From the NCBI GenBank assembly GCA_026967495.1, contig CP114060.1:3472001-3536000 (forward strand): a stretch of DNA of 64,000 nt, in the 5' to 3' direction. Position numbers and translations under genes: made by a program. The notes under the pieces are model-generated. The model saw only the letters and a program-made list of their open reading frames with translations. It was not told where the DNA came from and did no database searches. Source of the DNA: Rouxiella badensis. GTDB taxonomy: Bacteria > Pseudomonadota > Gammaproteobacteria > Enterobacterales > Enterobacteriaceae. Positions 56,062-64,000 of this stretch are shown here, piece by piece. How positions within the stretch are numbered: the first letter of the stretch is position 1; each line of letters opens with the position of its first letter.

Positions 56062-56337
56062 TTAGGTACAGGCACCGCTCATCACAGCCGACTCCCCGCA
56101 TCGACGACCATTAGACATCTGGCACATGCCTACTGAGGTACCGTCGAGTTGGCGTGCGAGCTGTAGCGTGCCTCCGGCCATTGAACAGGCTGCTGCGGCA
56201 GGGCTGTTACTCAGGTTACGATGGGCAATATTGAAGCTGTTACCCTGCTGTTGAACTTCCGCACTTTCTTTATTGCTGCTGCAGGCAGCTAAAACCAATG
56301 TGGCGCCAGCCAGTAGAAATCGTAACCCTGTTTTCAT
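56062..56337 (-). CDS. DUF333 lipoprotein (YoaF-like)
   Basis: The product is 91 residues: a lipoprotein signal (FLLAGATLVLAAC), a short polar linker, then a DUF333 domain with AACSMAGGTLQLARQLDGTSVGMCQMSNGRRCGESAVM. The paired cysteines and the C-x(n)-GG-x-L pattern are typical of this family, often called putative hemolysin without evidence. GGAGCAGGGTGC precedes the ATG. The stop lies right against the ERIC array, so the repeat forms its 3' untranslated region. Confidence 0.87.
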   Translation of the reverse strand: MKTGLRFLLAGATLVLAACSSNKESAEVQQQGNSFNIAHRNLSNSPAAAACSMAGGTLQLARQLDGTSVGMCQMSNGRRCGESAVMSGACT

Positions 56338-56587
56338 GCACCCTGCTCCTGGATGATTATTTCGTTAAATTTAACGAGAGTCATCATAGCCGAGCTTTTC
56401 TGCTAACGTCGAGTCCTGAAAAGAAGTAAATAGCCACTTTTCTTAAAAATTTATATCCAGAAACAGATTATTTCCGTTTGTTATTTATTCTGCTCATAGA
56501 GTGGACGCTTATTAACCCGAAATTCTTCTTAAATCACAAAAAATTCGCCCTTGGGATGAAATAATATAAAAAAGGAGGAAGTCTTTT

Positions 56588-57244
56588 ATGCTGACAGATT
56601 TTTTAATCAGAATTGCCGTTGCCGGTGTCCTTGGAGGACTTATCGGTATTGAAAGACAGCTGCGTGCAAAAGAAGCCGGTTTACGTACCCATATTTTGGT
56701 CGGCATCGGCAGTGCGATGTTTATGATCGTCTCGAAATATGGCTTTGAAGATATTCTTAATCAGAGCCACGTCAGTTTTGACCCCAGTCGTGTTGCCGCG
56801 CAGGTGGTCAGCGGCATGGGTTTCTTGGGTGCCGGTACCATCATTATTCAAAAACAAATCGTCAAGGGACTGACCACCGCCGCCGGGCTTTGGGTGACCG
56901 CGGCAATTGGTTTGGTCATTGGTAGCGGACTGTATGAGATTGGGGTCTATGGCACCGTATTAACGCTGCTGGTTCTTGAGGTATTTCGTCAAATCAGCAA
57001 CCGTTTAATTGGTCATCATCATCTGATCGAAGTCCGCCTGAGACCACAAAGCGTCCCTCAGGTATTAATTGCACTACAGAAAATGCGTATCCGTCCCGGC
57101 CATATAAAAGTCAGCCAAAAGGATGACGATGAAGATAAATGTGAGCTTGTTATGGACGTCGTATTATCGCCGCGTCAGAAAATTGAAGCCCTCTATGAGG
57201 CCATAATGTCGGTAGACGGTATTAAGCGGGTAGACGTTAATTAA
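56588..57244 (+). CDS. MgtC/SapB-family membrane protein
   Basis: The product is 218 residues. Four to five helices (IRIAVAGVLGGLIGIERQLRAKEAGLRTH.. start; VVSGMGFLGAGTIII; LTTAAGLWVTAAIGLVIGSGL; GTVLTLLVLEVF) carry the family's IGIERQ and GFLGAGTI motifs. A C-terminal ACT-like soluble domain (VPQVLIALQKMRIRP, YEAIMSVDGIKRVDV) follows. MgtC proteins support growth in low Mg2+ and acid by acting on ATP synthase or Mg2+ homeostasis. AAAAGGAGGA before the ATG is a strong site. It is a single gene ahead of the cystine-type operon. Confidence 0.87.
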   Translation: MLTDFLIRIAVAGVLGGLIGIERQLRAKEAGLRTHILVGIGSAMFMIVSKYGFEDILNQSHVSFDPSRVAAQVVSGMGFLGAGTIIIQKQIVKGLTTAAGLWVTAAIGLVIGSGLYEIGVYGTVLTLLVLEVFRQISNRLIGHHHLIEVRLRPQSVPQVLIALQKMRIRPGHIKVSQKDDDEDKCELVMDVVLSPRQKIEALYEAIMSVDGIKRVDVN

Positions 57245-57421
57245 GGCGCACAGAATCACCATAACGCATTGAATTGCAAATGCAAAATTTGAATAACTAA
57301 TCCCAATCTATCTATATGCGGCAAAGATTTGCCGCATGATAAGCTTTCCCCCTCTCTTTATAGTCGTTATTTCCAACATGGCAATAAAAGCTGCAACAGT
57401 AATGTTTGGGGAAGGTGAAGT

Positions 57422-58120
57422 GTGCCCGCTTGGTTTTCTTTAGCTGTAGATTCTTTTTGGCCCATGCTTTATGCAGGGCTGACATTTACCATTCCACTGA
57501 CGCTGATAGCGTTTGCTTTGGGATTAACGCTGGGTTTTATTGTGGCATTAATTCGCCTTTATGGCCCCGCGCCACTGCGAAGTTTCGTCCGCTTTTATGT
57601 CTGGCTTATTCGCGGTACTCCTCTCCTGGTGCAGCTTTTCCTGATATTTTACGCCCTGCCGAGCGCAGGAATTACTCTCGACGCTTTTCCGGCGGCGGTG
57701 ATAGGCTTTACCCTGAATATCGGTGCTTATACTTCTGAGGTGATTCGAGCCACTCTATTATCGGTGCCAAAGGGGCAATGGGAAGCGGCCCATTCCATTA
57801 GCATGAGCTGGTCCCAGTCTTTGCGCCGGATTATTCTGCCGCAGGCCGCTCGCGTCGCCGTCCCACCGCTGTCGAATACCTTTATTTCATTAGTCAAAGA
57901 CACCTCCCTGGCCTCGGTGATTACCGTGCCAGAGCTGTTTCTGGCGGCGCAAAGAATTGCCGCCGTAACCTATCAGCCCCTCATTCTTTATACCGAAGCG
58001 GCCATCATCTATTTACTGATCAGCTCCGTTTTATCCGCATTACAGAGCCGTCTGGAAATCAGACTGGCCAGAAATACCGCAGTAAAGGAAAACTTTAATG
58101 ATAACGCTATCCGGAGTTGA
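57422..58120 (+). CDS. Amino-acid (cystine-type) ABC transporter permease
   Basis: The product is 232 residues: a HisM/YecS-type permease with about five helices, an N-terminal YAGLTFTIPLTLIAFALGLTLG and the EAA-type loop GQWEAAHSISMSWSQSLRRIILPQAARVAVPPL. Polar amino-acid and cystine importers use this class as a homodimer. It starts at GTG 57422 with GGGGAAGGTG upstream and overlaps the ATPase gene by 23 bases. With the following genes it forms a five-gene operon ending in a C-S lyase, which suggests cystine or a related thio-amino acid as substrate. Confidence 0.87.
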   Translation: MPAWFSLAVDSFWPMLYAGLTFTIPLTLIAFALGLTLGFIVALIRLYGPAPLRSFVRFYVWLIRGTPLLVQLFLIFYALPSAGITLDAFPAAVIGFTLNIGAYTSEVIRATLLSVPKGQWEAAHSISMSWSQSLRRIILPQAARVAVPPLSNTFISLVKDTSLASVITVPELFLAAQRIAAVTYQPLILYTEAAIIYLLISSVLSALQSRLEIRLARNTAVKENFNDNAIRS

Positions 58121-58865
58121 GAAAAGTTTTGGACTAAATAAAGTCCTGAACGACATAGCGCTGACGCTCGAAGAAGGCAGCGTAACTGCACTGATCGGGC
58201 CTTCAGGCAGCGGCAAAAGTACCTTATTACGCTGCATTAATTTATTGGAAATTCCTCAGGCCGGGCAATTAAAGATTGGGAATGAAGAAATACGTTTTTC
58301 CCCAAAGATGCGCATCGGCAAACGAGATATTCGCCGAATAAGCCAGCAAACCGGCATGGTATTCCAAAATTTTCAATTATTCCCTCATCTGACCGTACTC
58401 GAAAATATCACCGAGGGATTGGTCGTAGTGCATAAATGGCCGTTGGATCGGGCGATAAAACGTGCCGAAGCGCTGTTGGCCAAGGTAGGTATGCAGCATA
58501 AGCGTGACGCCTGGCCTGCCACACTCTCCGGTGGACAGCAGCAGCGCGTCGCCATTGCACGCGCTCTGGCCCCTTCGCCCAAGGTGCTGCTTTGTGATGA
58601 ACCGACCTCAGCGCTGGACCCTGAGCTGTCGCTTGAGGTGGTCGCGGTATTAAAGCAGCTGGCACAGGAAGGGACCACCATGCTGATGGCCACTCACGAC
58701 CTGCGCCTGGCGGCGAATATCGCTAATAACGTCGTCTTTCTTGAGGCGGGTGAAATTGTTGAAAGCGGTACCTCAGAGGCTATTTTCACTCAGGCCAGGA
58801 AAGCACGAACAAAGACCTATATTTCAACGTTAACCAATACCCTTCCCGATTCATGGGAAATCTAA
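58098..58865 (+). CDS. Amino-acid (cystine-type) ABC transporter ATP-binding protein
   Basis: The product is 255 residues: Walker A GPSGSGKSTLL, Q-loop VFQNFQLFPHL, signature LSGGQQQR, Walker B LLCDEPTSALD and H-loop ATHDLR. It has the short GlnQ/TcyN-type architecture without a regulatory tail. AAAGGA precedes ATG 58098, which is inside the 3' end of the permease gene, so translation is coupled. It energises the permease upstream. Confidence 0.92.
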   Translation: MITLSGVEKSFGLNKVLNDIALTLEEGSVTALIGPSGSGKSTLLRCINLLEIPQAGQLKIGNEEIRFSPKMRIGKRDIRRISQQTGMVFQNFQLFPHLTVLENITEGLVVVHKWPLDRAIKRAEALLAKVGMQHKRDAWPATLSGGQQQRVAIARALAPSPKVLLCDEPTSALDPELSLEVVAVLKQLAQEGTTMLMATHDLRLAANIANNVVFLEAGEIVESGTSEAIFTQARKARTKTYISTLTNTLPDSWEI

Positions 58866-58904
58866 AACAAAAAAATCAATACTAATAATCTTAAGGAGTT
58901 ACTG

Positions 58905-59678
58905 ATGAAAGTAATAGCGACGGCATTATTGGCCACGGCACTGCAATTTAGCGTTTCTCACGTTGCTTTTGCCGAATCAGATTTGGCAAAAATTCACTCG
59001 GCAGGCGTGATCAAATTTGGTACGGAAGGCACCTATCCCCCGTTTACCTATCACAACACCTCGGGTGAGCTTGTCGGCTTTGACGTTGATATCGCACGGG
59101 AAGTTTCTAAGCGTATTGGTGTTAAAGCGGAGTTTGTCGAAGGGAAATGGGACGGGCTGATTGCGGGCCTCGACGCCAAACGCTATGACGCGGTGATTAA
59201 CGAAGTGTCCATCACACCAGAGCGTCAGGCAAAGTACGATTTCTCTGACCCGTATATTGCGTCAAAAGCGGTACTGATCGTGCGCAGCAACAACAACACC
59301 ATCAAGTCATTTGCCGACCTGAAAGGCAAGAAATCGGCGCACACCTTGACCAGCAACTATGCACAACTGGCGCGTAAATACGGTGCGGAGATTGTCGGTA
59401 CTGACGGTTTCGACCAGTCCGTCTCTCTTGTTGCACAGGGCCGCGCGGATGCCACTATCAACGACAATCTGTCGTATCTCGACTTCAAAAAACATAAACC
59501 TGACGCGCCGGTCAAGATTGTTGCTACCGAGTCAAACGCCGAGCAGGAAGGCGTGCTTATCAGAAAAGACAACCCGGATTTACAGCAGGCAATCAACAAA
59601 GCATTGGCTGAAATAAAATCCGACGGCACTTATCAGCGCATTTCTAATCAATATTTTGGTGCTGACGTTTCCAAATAA
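58905..59678 (+). CDS. Amino-acid (cystine-type) ABC transporter substrate-binding protein
   Basis: The product is 257 residues: a signal peptide (ALLATALQFSVSHVAFA), then the SBP-bac-3 fold with VIKFGTEGTYPPFTYHN, LVGFDVDIAREVSKRIG, KWDGLIAGLDAKRYDAVINEVSITPERQ and FSDPYIASKAVLIV. The KWDGLIAGLDAKRYD and INEVSIT details resemble cystine binders of the FliY/TcyJ group. AAGGAG precedes the ATG. It completes the importer of the two preceding genes. Confidence 0.88.
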   Translation: MKVIATALLATALQFSVSHVAFAESDLAKIHSAGVIKFGTEGTYPPFTYHNTSGELVGFDVDIAREVSKRIGVKAEFVEGKWDGLIAGLDAKRYDAVINEVSITPERQAKYDFSDPYIASKAVLIVRSNNNTIKSFADLKGKKSAHTLTSNYAQLARKYGAEIVGTDGFDQSVSLVAQGRADATINDNLSYLDFKKHKPDAPVKIVATESNAEQEGVLIRKDNPDLQQAINKALAEIKSDGTYQRISNQYFGADVSK

Positions 59679-59756
59679 TCACGTCGTTCCGCAGTGGCAT
59701 GACTGCCGCTGCGGAGACGTCTTTCCGCCTTCTCCCGCGATTTTACAGGTCAGAAC

Positions 59757-61201
59757 ATGACAATAGCCTCAACGCCGGTATTCACGGTGGTACAACCTTC
59801 GGCAGTGCTCGCCGATCCCCACATTCTTTCTGACATCCGCGACCGACGCAGCATCATTGACTCTATCTATGATTCTCTGGTGCGCCGCGATGACCATGGA
59901 CAATTTATTCCCTGGCTGGCGACGCATTGGAGGGTTGAGAATAAGGGACTGCGCTGGTGTTTTAATCTGCGAACAGACGTCATATTTCACAATGGCTCCG
60001 CGCTTACCGCGCAAGATGCTGCAGGCTCCCTGCGACGCGCGCTTTCCGCCGACATGCCCGGCGAACTCGGCACCGAAGGGGTTTTGCGTGGCTATCTTGA
60101 GGGGGCGAAAATAGCCGCTACCGATGACAGTGTGCTGATTGTGGAAACGTTAAGCCCCTTTGGCGATTTGCTGGATTTACTGGTGGATATTCCCGTCGTA
60201 GAGACGTCGTCACTGCCTAAATTAATCGGCAGCGGACCTTATCGGGCCAGCAGCCAGCAGCCCGGCAAGGTCGTTTTGCAAGCGTTCAACCCACATTGGG
60301 CCGGCCCCCGCCCGCTCAATCACTGGTCTGGCTCGCTGAACCCGATGCTAAACGTCGTTTAGCCCTGTTACAACAAGGCAAAGTGGATTTAGCCGTCGAT
60401 ACCCCGGCACACTACGTGACAGGGTCACATGATAATTTTCAAATTCTAAAACGTAAAAGCACGCTGTGCGTGATTTTTCTGTTTAACCTCTTTAGCGGCC
60501 CCTTGCAGGACGTTCGCATCAGAAAGGCGCTCAATTATGCGATAAACCTGACAGACATCATCAACGACCCAGCGATTGCGGCAGGCCAGGCAGCGCCGCT
60601 GGCAGGTCCGCTGAGTCCACGTCACGCGGGAACACCGGCAGACCTCTGCGCTTATGCTTATAATCAGCAAAAAGCACGCGAGCTGCTCGCCGAGGCCGGC
60701 TATGCGCAAGGTCTTACGCTTGAGTTTTCATTACCGGCTACGTTCCCCGATGAGTCAATTCCGCTGGCTGAACGCATCGCCCAGCAGCTTAAGGACGTAG
60801 GGATCACCGCCAACCTGACGGTTTACCACGACAGGCCAGCCTATGCGCATCGAGTTCGTGACAAGCAATTTGGCGATGTAGCCTGCTTTGACTCAAGCCC
60901 CGCCAGCGCCTGGCGCGTGTATATCGAAAAGCTCGACTCCCGTCGTCAAGGCCCGTGGTGGCAGGGATACCACAGTGAAACACTGAACGCCCTGCTGAAC
61001 GAGATAGCCGCGACACAGCACGCCGAACAGCGTCAGGCGCTTCTGGCGCAGGCATTTACACTTGTCCACCATGATGCGCCGTGGCTTTTCCTCTACGCGC
61101 CAGATAACCACTGGACGCTGGGCGAAAAAGCCAAGGGATGGCAACCCACCTTCGAAGGACGCGTACGCATTATTGCCAACCCAGATGGGGGTACTCATTG
61201 A
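59757..61201 (+). CDS. Family-5 (peptide/nickel-type) solute-binding protein without obvious signal peptide (frame interrupted)
   Basis: The restored product is ~481 residues. The SBP-bac-5 fold shows SIYDSLVRRDDHGQFIPWLATHWRV near the N-terminus, VRIRKALNYAINLTDIIN in the middle, and AFTLVHHDAPWLFLYAPDN near the end. The start (MTIASTPVFTVVQPSAVL) lacks a clear signal peptide, unusual for a binding protein; the true start may be upstream, or the protein may act in the cytoplasm. One base is missing near 60320 (PLNSLVWLAEPDAKRR expected). It has no family-5 permease partner. The TTGA overlap at its end couples it to the aminotransferase. Confidence 0.75.
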
Positions 61202-62390
61202 GAAGCAAGCACGGCGACAGGTGTATTTTTGATACAGTGATTGACCGCCGATCGCGGCATTCCACCAAATGGCTAGCGGTCAAAGAGGACTCGACGCCGG
61301 AGAATGCCTCGGTCATCCCCCTTTGGATAGCGGATATGGATTTCCGCTCTCCGCCTCAGGTTTTGAGTGCAATGCAGCAAGCGATAGAGCATGGGATCTT
61401 GGGCTACAGGGAGTGGCCTGAGGACTTTTTCAGCCTTTTTTGCCATTGGCAGTCCTCGCGACATGGCTGGGAAATTGATCCTGAATGGGTTGTGCCGTGC
61501 CAGTCGGTTATTACCGCGATGGAGGCTCATCATCCGAACGTTGAGTGAAGCCCGATGACGAGATAATTATTCTCTCGCCCGGTTTTGGCACCTTTAACCG
61601 GGTCATTCACCATACTGGTCGTCGCCTGGTTGATGTCCCCTTGGTTGAACAGGACCGCCAGTATGGATTGGATATCTCACGCATCGAGGCGCAGATTTCT
61701 CCTCGTAGCCGAATATTAATCCTCTGTAATCCCCATAACCCGATTGGCAAAGTGTGGAATAAGCAAGAGTTGGCGCAGATAGGCGACCTGTGTCAGCGTC
61801 ACGGCCTGCTGCTGCTCTCCGATGACGTGCACCAAGACTTGGTCATTGGTGAACGGCCTTATACCCCTATCATGTTACTCAATGATAAGGTTGCCGATTT
61901 CTGCATTACTTTCACCTCGCCCTGTAAGACCTTTAACCTCGGCGGGTTGCCGGTCACTCATCTGGTGATTAAAAACGACGCAATCCGTAGCAGGATTCGC
62001 CATGAGCTTTACCAACTGAGCGTGCACAAGCCGAACTCTCTTGGCATGAGTGCCTGCGACGCGGCGTATCGCGAGGGAGAACCGTGGCTGGACGAACTGC
62101 TCGGGTATTTAAAGGCCAACTATGCCCTGCTCAAGCAAGGGCTGAACGCAGGGTCAAGTATTCGTTTGTTTCACACCGAAGGCAGCTATCTTGCCTGGCT
62201 GGATTTTCGCCGTGCCGGACTCACTCAGCCCGAGCTGGAACACCGGTTGCTGCATCAGGCAGGGCTTTTGCTAGAAAGTGGCCTCAATTTTGGCCCAACT
62301 GGTCAGGGATTTATGCGCCTGAACTTTGCGTTGCCCAAATCCGAACTGGAAACAGTGATAGAAAGGCTGCGGCATTATTTTCCGGCCTGA
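61198..62390 (+). CDS. MalY/PatB-family PLP-dependent C-S lyase/aminotransferase (frame interrupted twice)
   Basis: The restored product is ~396 residues, the size of MalY. It has FDTVIDRRSRHSTKW at the start, VIPLWIADMDFRSPP, GFGTFNRVIHHTGRR, LCNPHNPIGKVW, LLLSDDVHQDLV and the PLP-lysine region TFTSPCKTFNLGGL. Such enzymes split cystathionine, cysteine or cystine to pyruvate, ammonia and a thiol. The start is TTG 61198 (MRSKHGD), overlapping the preceding TGA. Two extra bases, near 61527 and 61548, break MEAIIRTLSEPDDEI; with both removed the segment matches family spacing. In this operon it would degrade imported sulfur amino acids. Confidence 0.83.
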
Positions 62391-62439
62391 CCCTTTTTGT
62401 TGATAGGCCAGGCAAGTGAAGCTCCCACGACTTCTGTCC

Positions 62440-63770
62440 CTATCTCTTACTTTCCCAAACCGGCAGCGAGGTCAACCAGGTTTCACGCTGCGCCTCAATG
62501 ATGGCACCTCGCCGGGCGTTTGCATGATATTCGCCTTTTTCGCCTGGTTTATGAGTGGCTGTCGGTAAACTAAAAGAGGCGGCGCGGATCGGCGACTCAT
62601 ATCTCGGTTGGCCGATGCCGTTATCTGCCCACGAAAGCAGAGGCACGATGCGTACGCTAATACGGTCCAGCGTTTTATACGGCCACGGCTTTGCTTCATT
62701 GCTGTACTGCGCCATAAAATCCAATGATTTCAAGACGCTTCCGCCGTCGGGCGTCGTGTAGTGCCACAGGTCTTGCCCCCCTTCTGACCGTCAGCCTTCT
62801 GGTCAAGGATGGCCAAAAGGCTAACAGCCTGCAAATTGAAATAGCTGTAGTGGAATGAACGCGTTCGCGCCAGTTCGAGCGGCTGAGTACCGTCGGGCCG
62901 CAGTTGGGTGTCTAGTTTGCTTTCAGTGAGCGCCACCATCTTTTTTATCGTTTCCGGTCGGTCGAGATACCAGGCGATGCCCGCCACCTGCGTCGCGTAC
63001 CAGTTACCGTGGTTATTTTTAGTTTTACTCTCTTTAATTGCCAGCTTACTGGTCTGCAACCAGTGCAAATATTCCTGCATCCATTGGCGCAACTGGCGCT
63101 CATCGTCAGAGGACCAGGCGGCGTTACCGCGCAGCATCAGCACGGAATCAACGATTCTTGTTGCAAAATAGCGGCCATCGAGCACGCCCGCGTTTCTGCC
63201 CGCACTCATTCCGGGCACACCTTGGGCAAAGTTAAGATTAGGATTCATGCGCGTTGCCGGCGTGATAAACCAAGTGCGCAACATGCTTGCGGCCTTATCG
63301 GCATAGCGCTGCTGCCCTGAAAAATACCAGGCGAGGGTGAGATCCTGAACCTTTGCAGTAAACGCCGCGAGCCGCACGCCGTCACTCTGATTATTTTTAC
63401 TGGCAGGATTTACTTTGCCGTCTCGGCGGATCCAGGGCTGTCCATCGGTTTTACTCGGATCCGGCCACCAGTAGGCGCTCAGACTCAGGTAGTCGTGTTT
63501 AGTCCCACTTGGCGGCGTCATCCCCTTTTCGGTCACGCTTGGGTTCGGCGTTTTCAGCGCCCGATTAGCGGAGGTAATAAGCAGGTCATAGGCCTCTTGG
63601 GTGGACGTTGCCGCTTTCCCCTGCTCAAGTTGATGCTTTACCTGCAACAACTGGCTGGCCTGCAAGAATGCCAACGCTTGTGGACCCGAATCGGCAGCAT
63701 ACGCAGCGCACCCTGCTCCTGCACTCAGCATGAAGGCAATGCTTATGGCCACTTTGCAAAATCGACTCAT
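62440..63770 (-). CDS. Alginate lyase-like (PL5) secreted protein (frame interrupted)
   Basis: The restored product is ~443 residues: a signal peptide (VAISIAFMLSAGAGCAAYAAD), then an alpha-toroid alginate-lyase domain with DYLSLSAYWWPDPSK, QRYADKAASMLRTWFI, KTKNNHGNWYATQVAGIAWYL (conserved Asn/His of the active site) and RSFHYSYFNLQAVSLLA (Arg/His/Tyr). PL5 enzymes depolymerise mannuronate-rich alginate in the periplasm. One base is missing in the C6 run 62776-62781; the C-terminal ~110 residues (from DLWHYTTPDGG) follow in the next frame. No alginate synthesis genes are near, so a catabolic or matrix-remodelling role is as likely. Confidence 0.83.
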
Positions 63771-64000
63771 CTTCCGTCCTTCTAATTATTAAATTTAATA
63801 ATTTCCGAAAAACACCGATAGCTGTTTAACGCCTTGAGGAAAGATACGCGAGCATGGGATTATTTATCAATAGATAATTTAATAGAGTGAAGCCTAATCG
63901 AAAATTCTTTATAGAGAGAGATTCTTATTGCACCAGATAAAGGTGCGCAGCTAACACTGGCTGAAATATACGACCAGTAATAATTTCATATAAAAAAGAA
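63771..64000. other. AT-rich region upstream of the alginate lyase-like gene
   Basis: No gene seen. It should hold the promoter of the lyase gene (leftward). I cannot identify a specific operator. The window ends here. Confidence 0.5.

Noticed and set aside
60365..60380. GTTACAACA, the complement of the Ter core TGTTGTAAC
   Set aside because: The adjoining CTAA is absent and it lies inside a coding region.
1139..63770. Interpreting the many frameshifts as an ongoing genome-reduction (host-restricted) lifestyle
   Set aside because: No large deletions, insertion sequences or in-frame stops accompany them; the events are single-base and mostly in homopolymers, and operon structure is intact.

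Overview
The window is about 64 kb of an enterobacterial chromosome (order Enterobacterales). A Yersiniaceae-type relative such as Rahnella, Ewingella, Rouxiella or Serratia looks plausible, but the species cannot be fixed from the sequence alone. The evidence is the E. coli-like blocks fnr-uspE, pntAB-ydgH-folM-rstAB, asr-ydgU-ydgD-hrpA-azoR and ydbL-ynbE-ydbH-ldhA-hslJ, plus a tandem array of ERIC elements and Fur-, FNR- and RstA-type operators. In E. coli these blocks flank the replication terminus. A Ter-like (Tus-binding) sequence at 43773-43795 agrees with a terminus-proximal position.

The left part (1-31 kb) is accessory-rich. It holds: a truncated UbiD-type decarboxylase and a GntR regulator; a ferric-type ABC importer (ATPase, binding protein, double permease); a 3-hydroxyisobutyrate-dehydrogenase-like enzyme; a membrane-anchored YebF/Cmi-like protein; a Fur-controlled siderophore receptor facing a siderophore-binding protein; a GNAT acetyltransferase; a LysR/MFS pair; yjbD; and a sulfur locus (three-domain rhodanese, SsuD-like monooxygenase, SsuA-like binding protein, Cbl/CysB-like regulator). 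These are followed by a 2-hydroxyacid dehydrogenase, a stand-alone glgX, pbpG, apbE, smrA and a gpgP-gpgS pair predicted to make the osmolyte glucosylglycerate.

The middle (31.9-55.7 kb) is core: the anaerobic regulator Fnr with an autoregulatory site, UspE, the proton-translocating transhydrogenase, YdgH, FolM, RstA/RstB, an M32 carboxypeptidase, a long repeat-rich Asr behind an RstA box, the 26-residue YdgU, the protease YdgD, HrpA, AzoR, the YdbH/YnbE/YdbL envelope lipid-transport set, LdhA and HslJ. The right end carries a triple ERIC array, an MgtC-family protein, a cystine-type ABC importer in one operon with a family-5 binding protein and a MalY/PatB-like C-S lyase, and an alginate-lyase-like enzyme.

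A striking property of the whole window is that 19 genes are interrupted by about 25 one- or two-base indels, after which the conserved protein continues in another frame. Core genes (pntB, hrpA, rstA, ydbH) are hit as often as accessory ones, and 15 of the events are shortened homopolymers. Sequencing or assembly error is therefore the leading explanation, not pseudogenisation. Interrupted genes are given with their full restored span and the position of each break. No CRISPR array, tRNA, rRNA, prophage or insertion sequence was seen. I did not find a convincing wholly new system. The most unusual items are the Ter-like site without an adjacent tus gene, a dispersed 33-bp hairpin repeat with a compensatory base change, the triple ERIC array, and the two-binding-protein cystine/C-S lyase operon.
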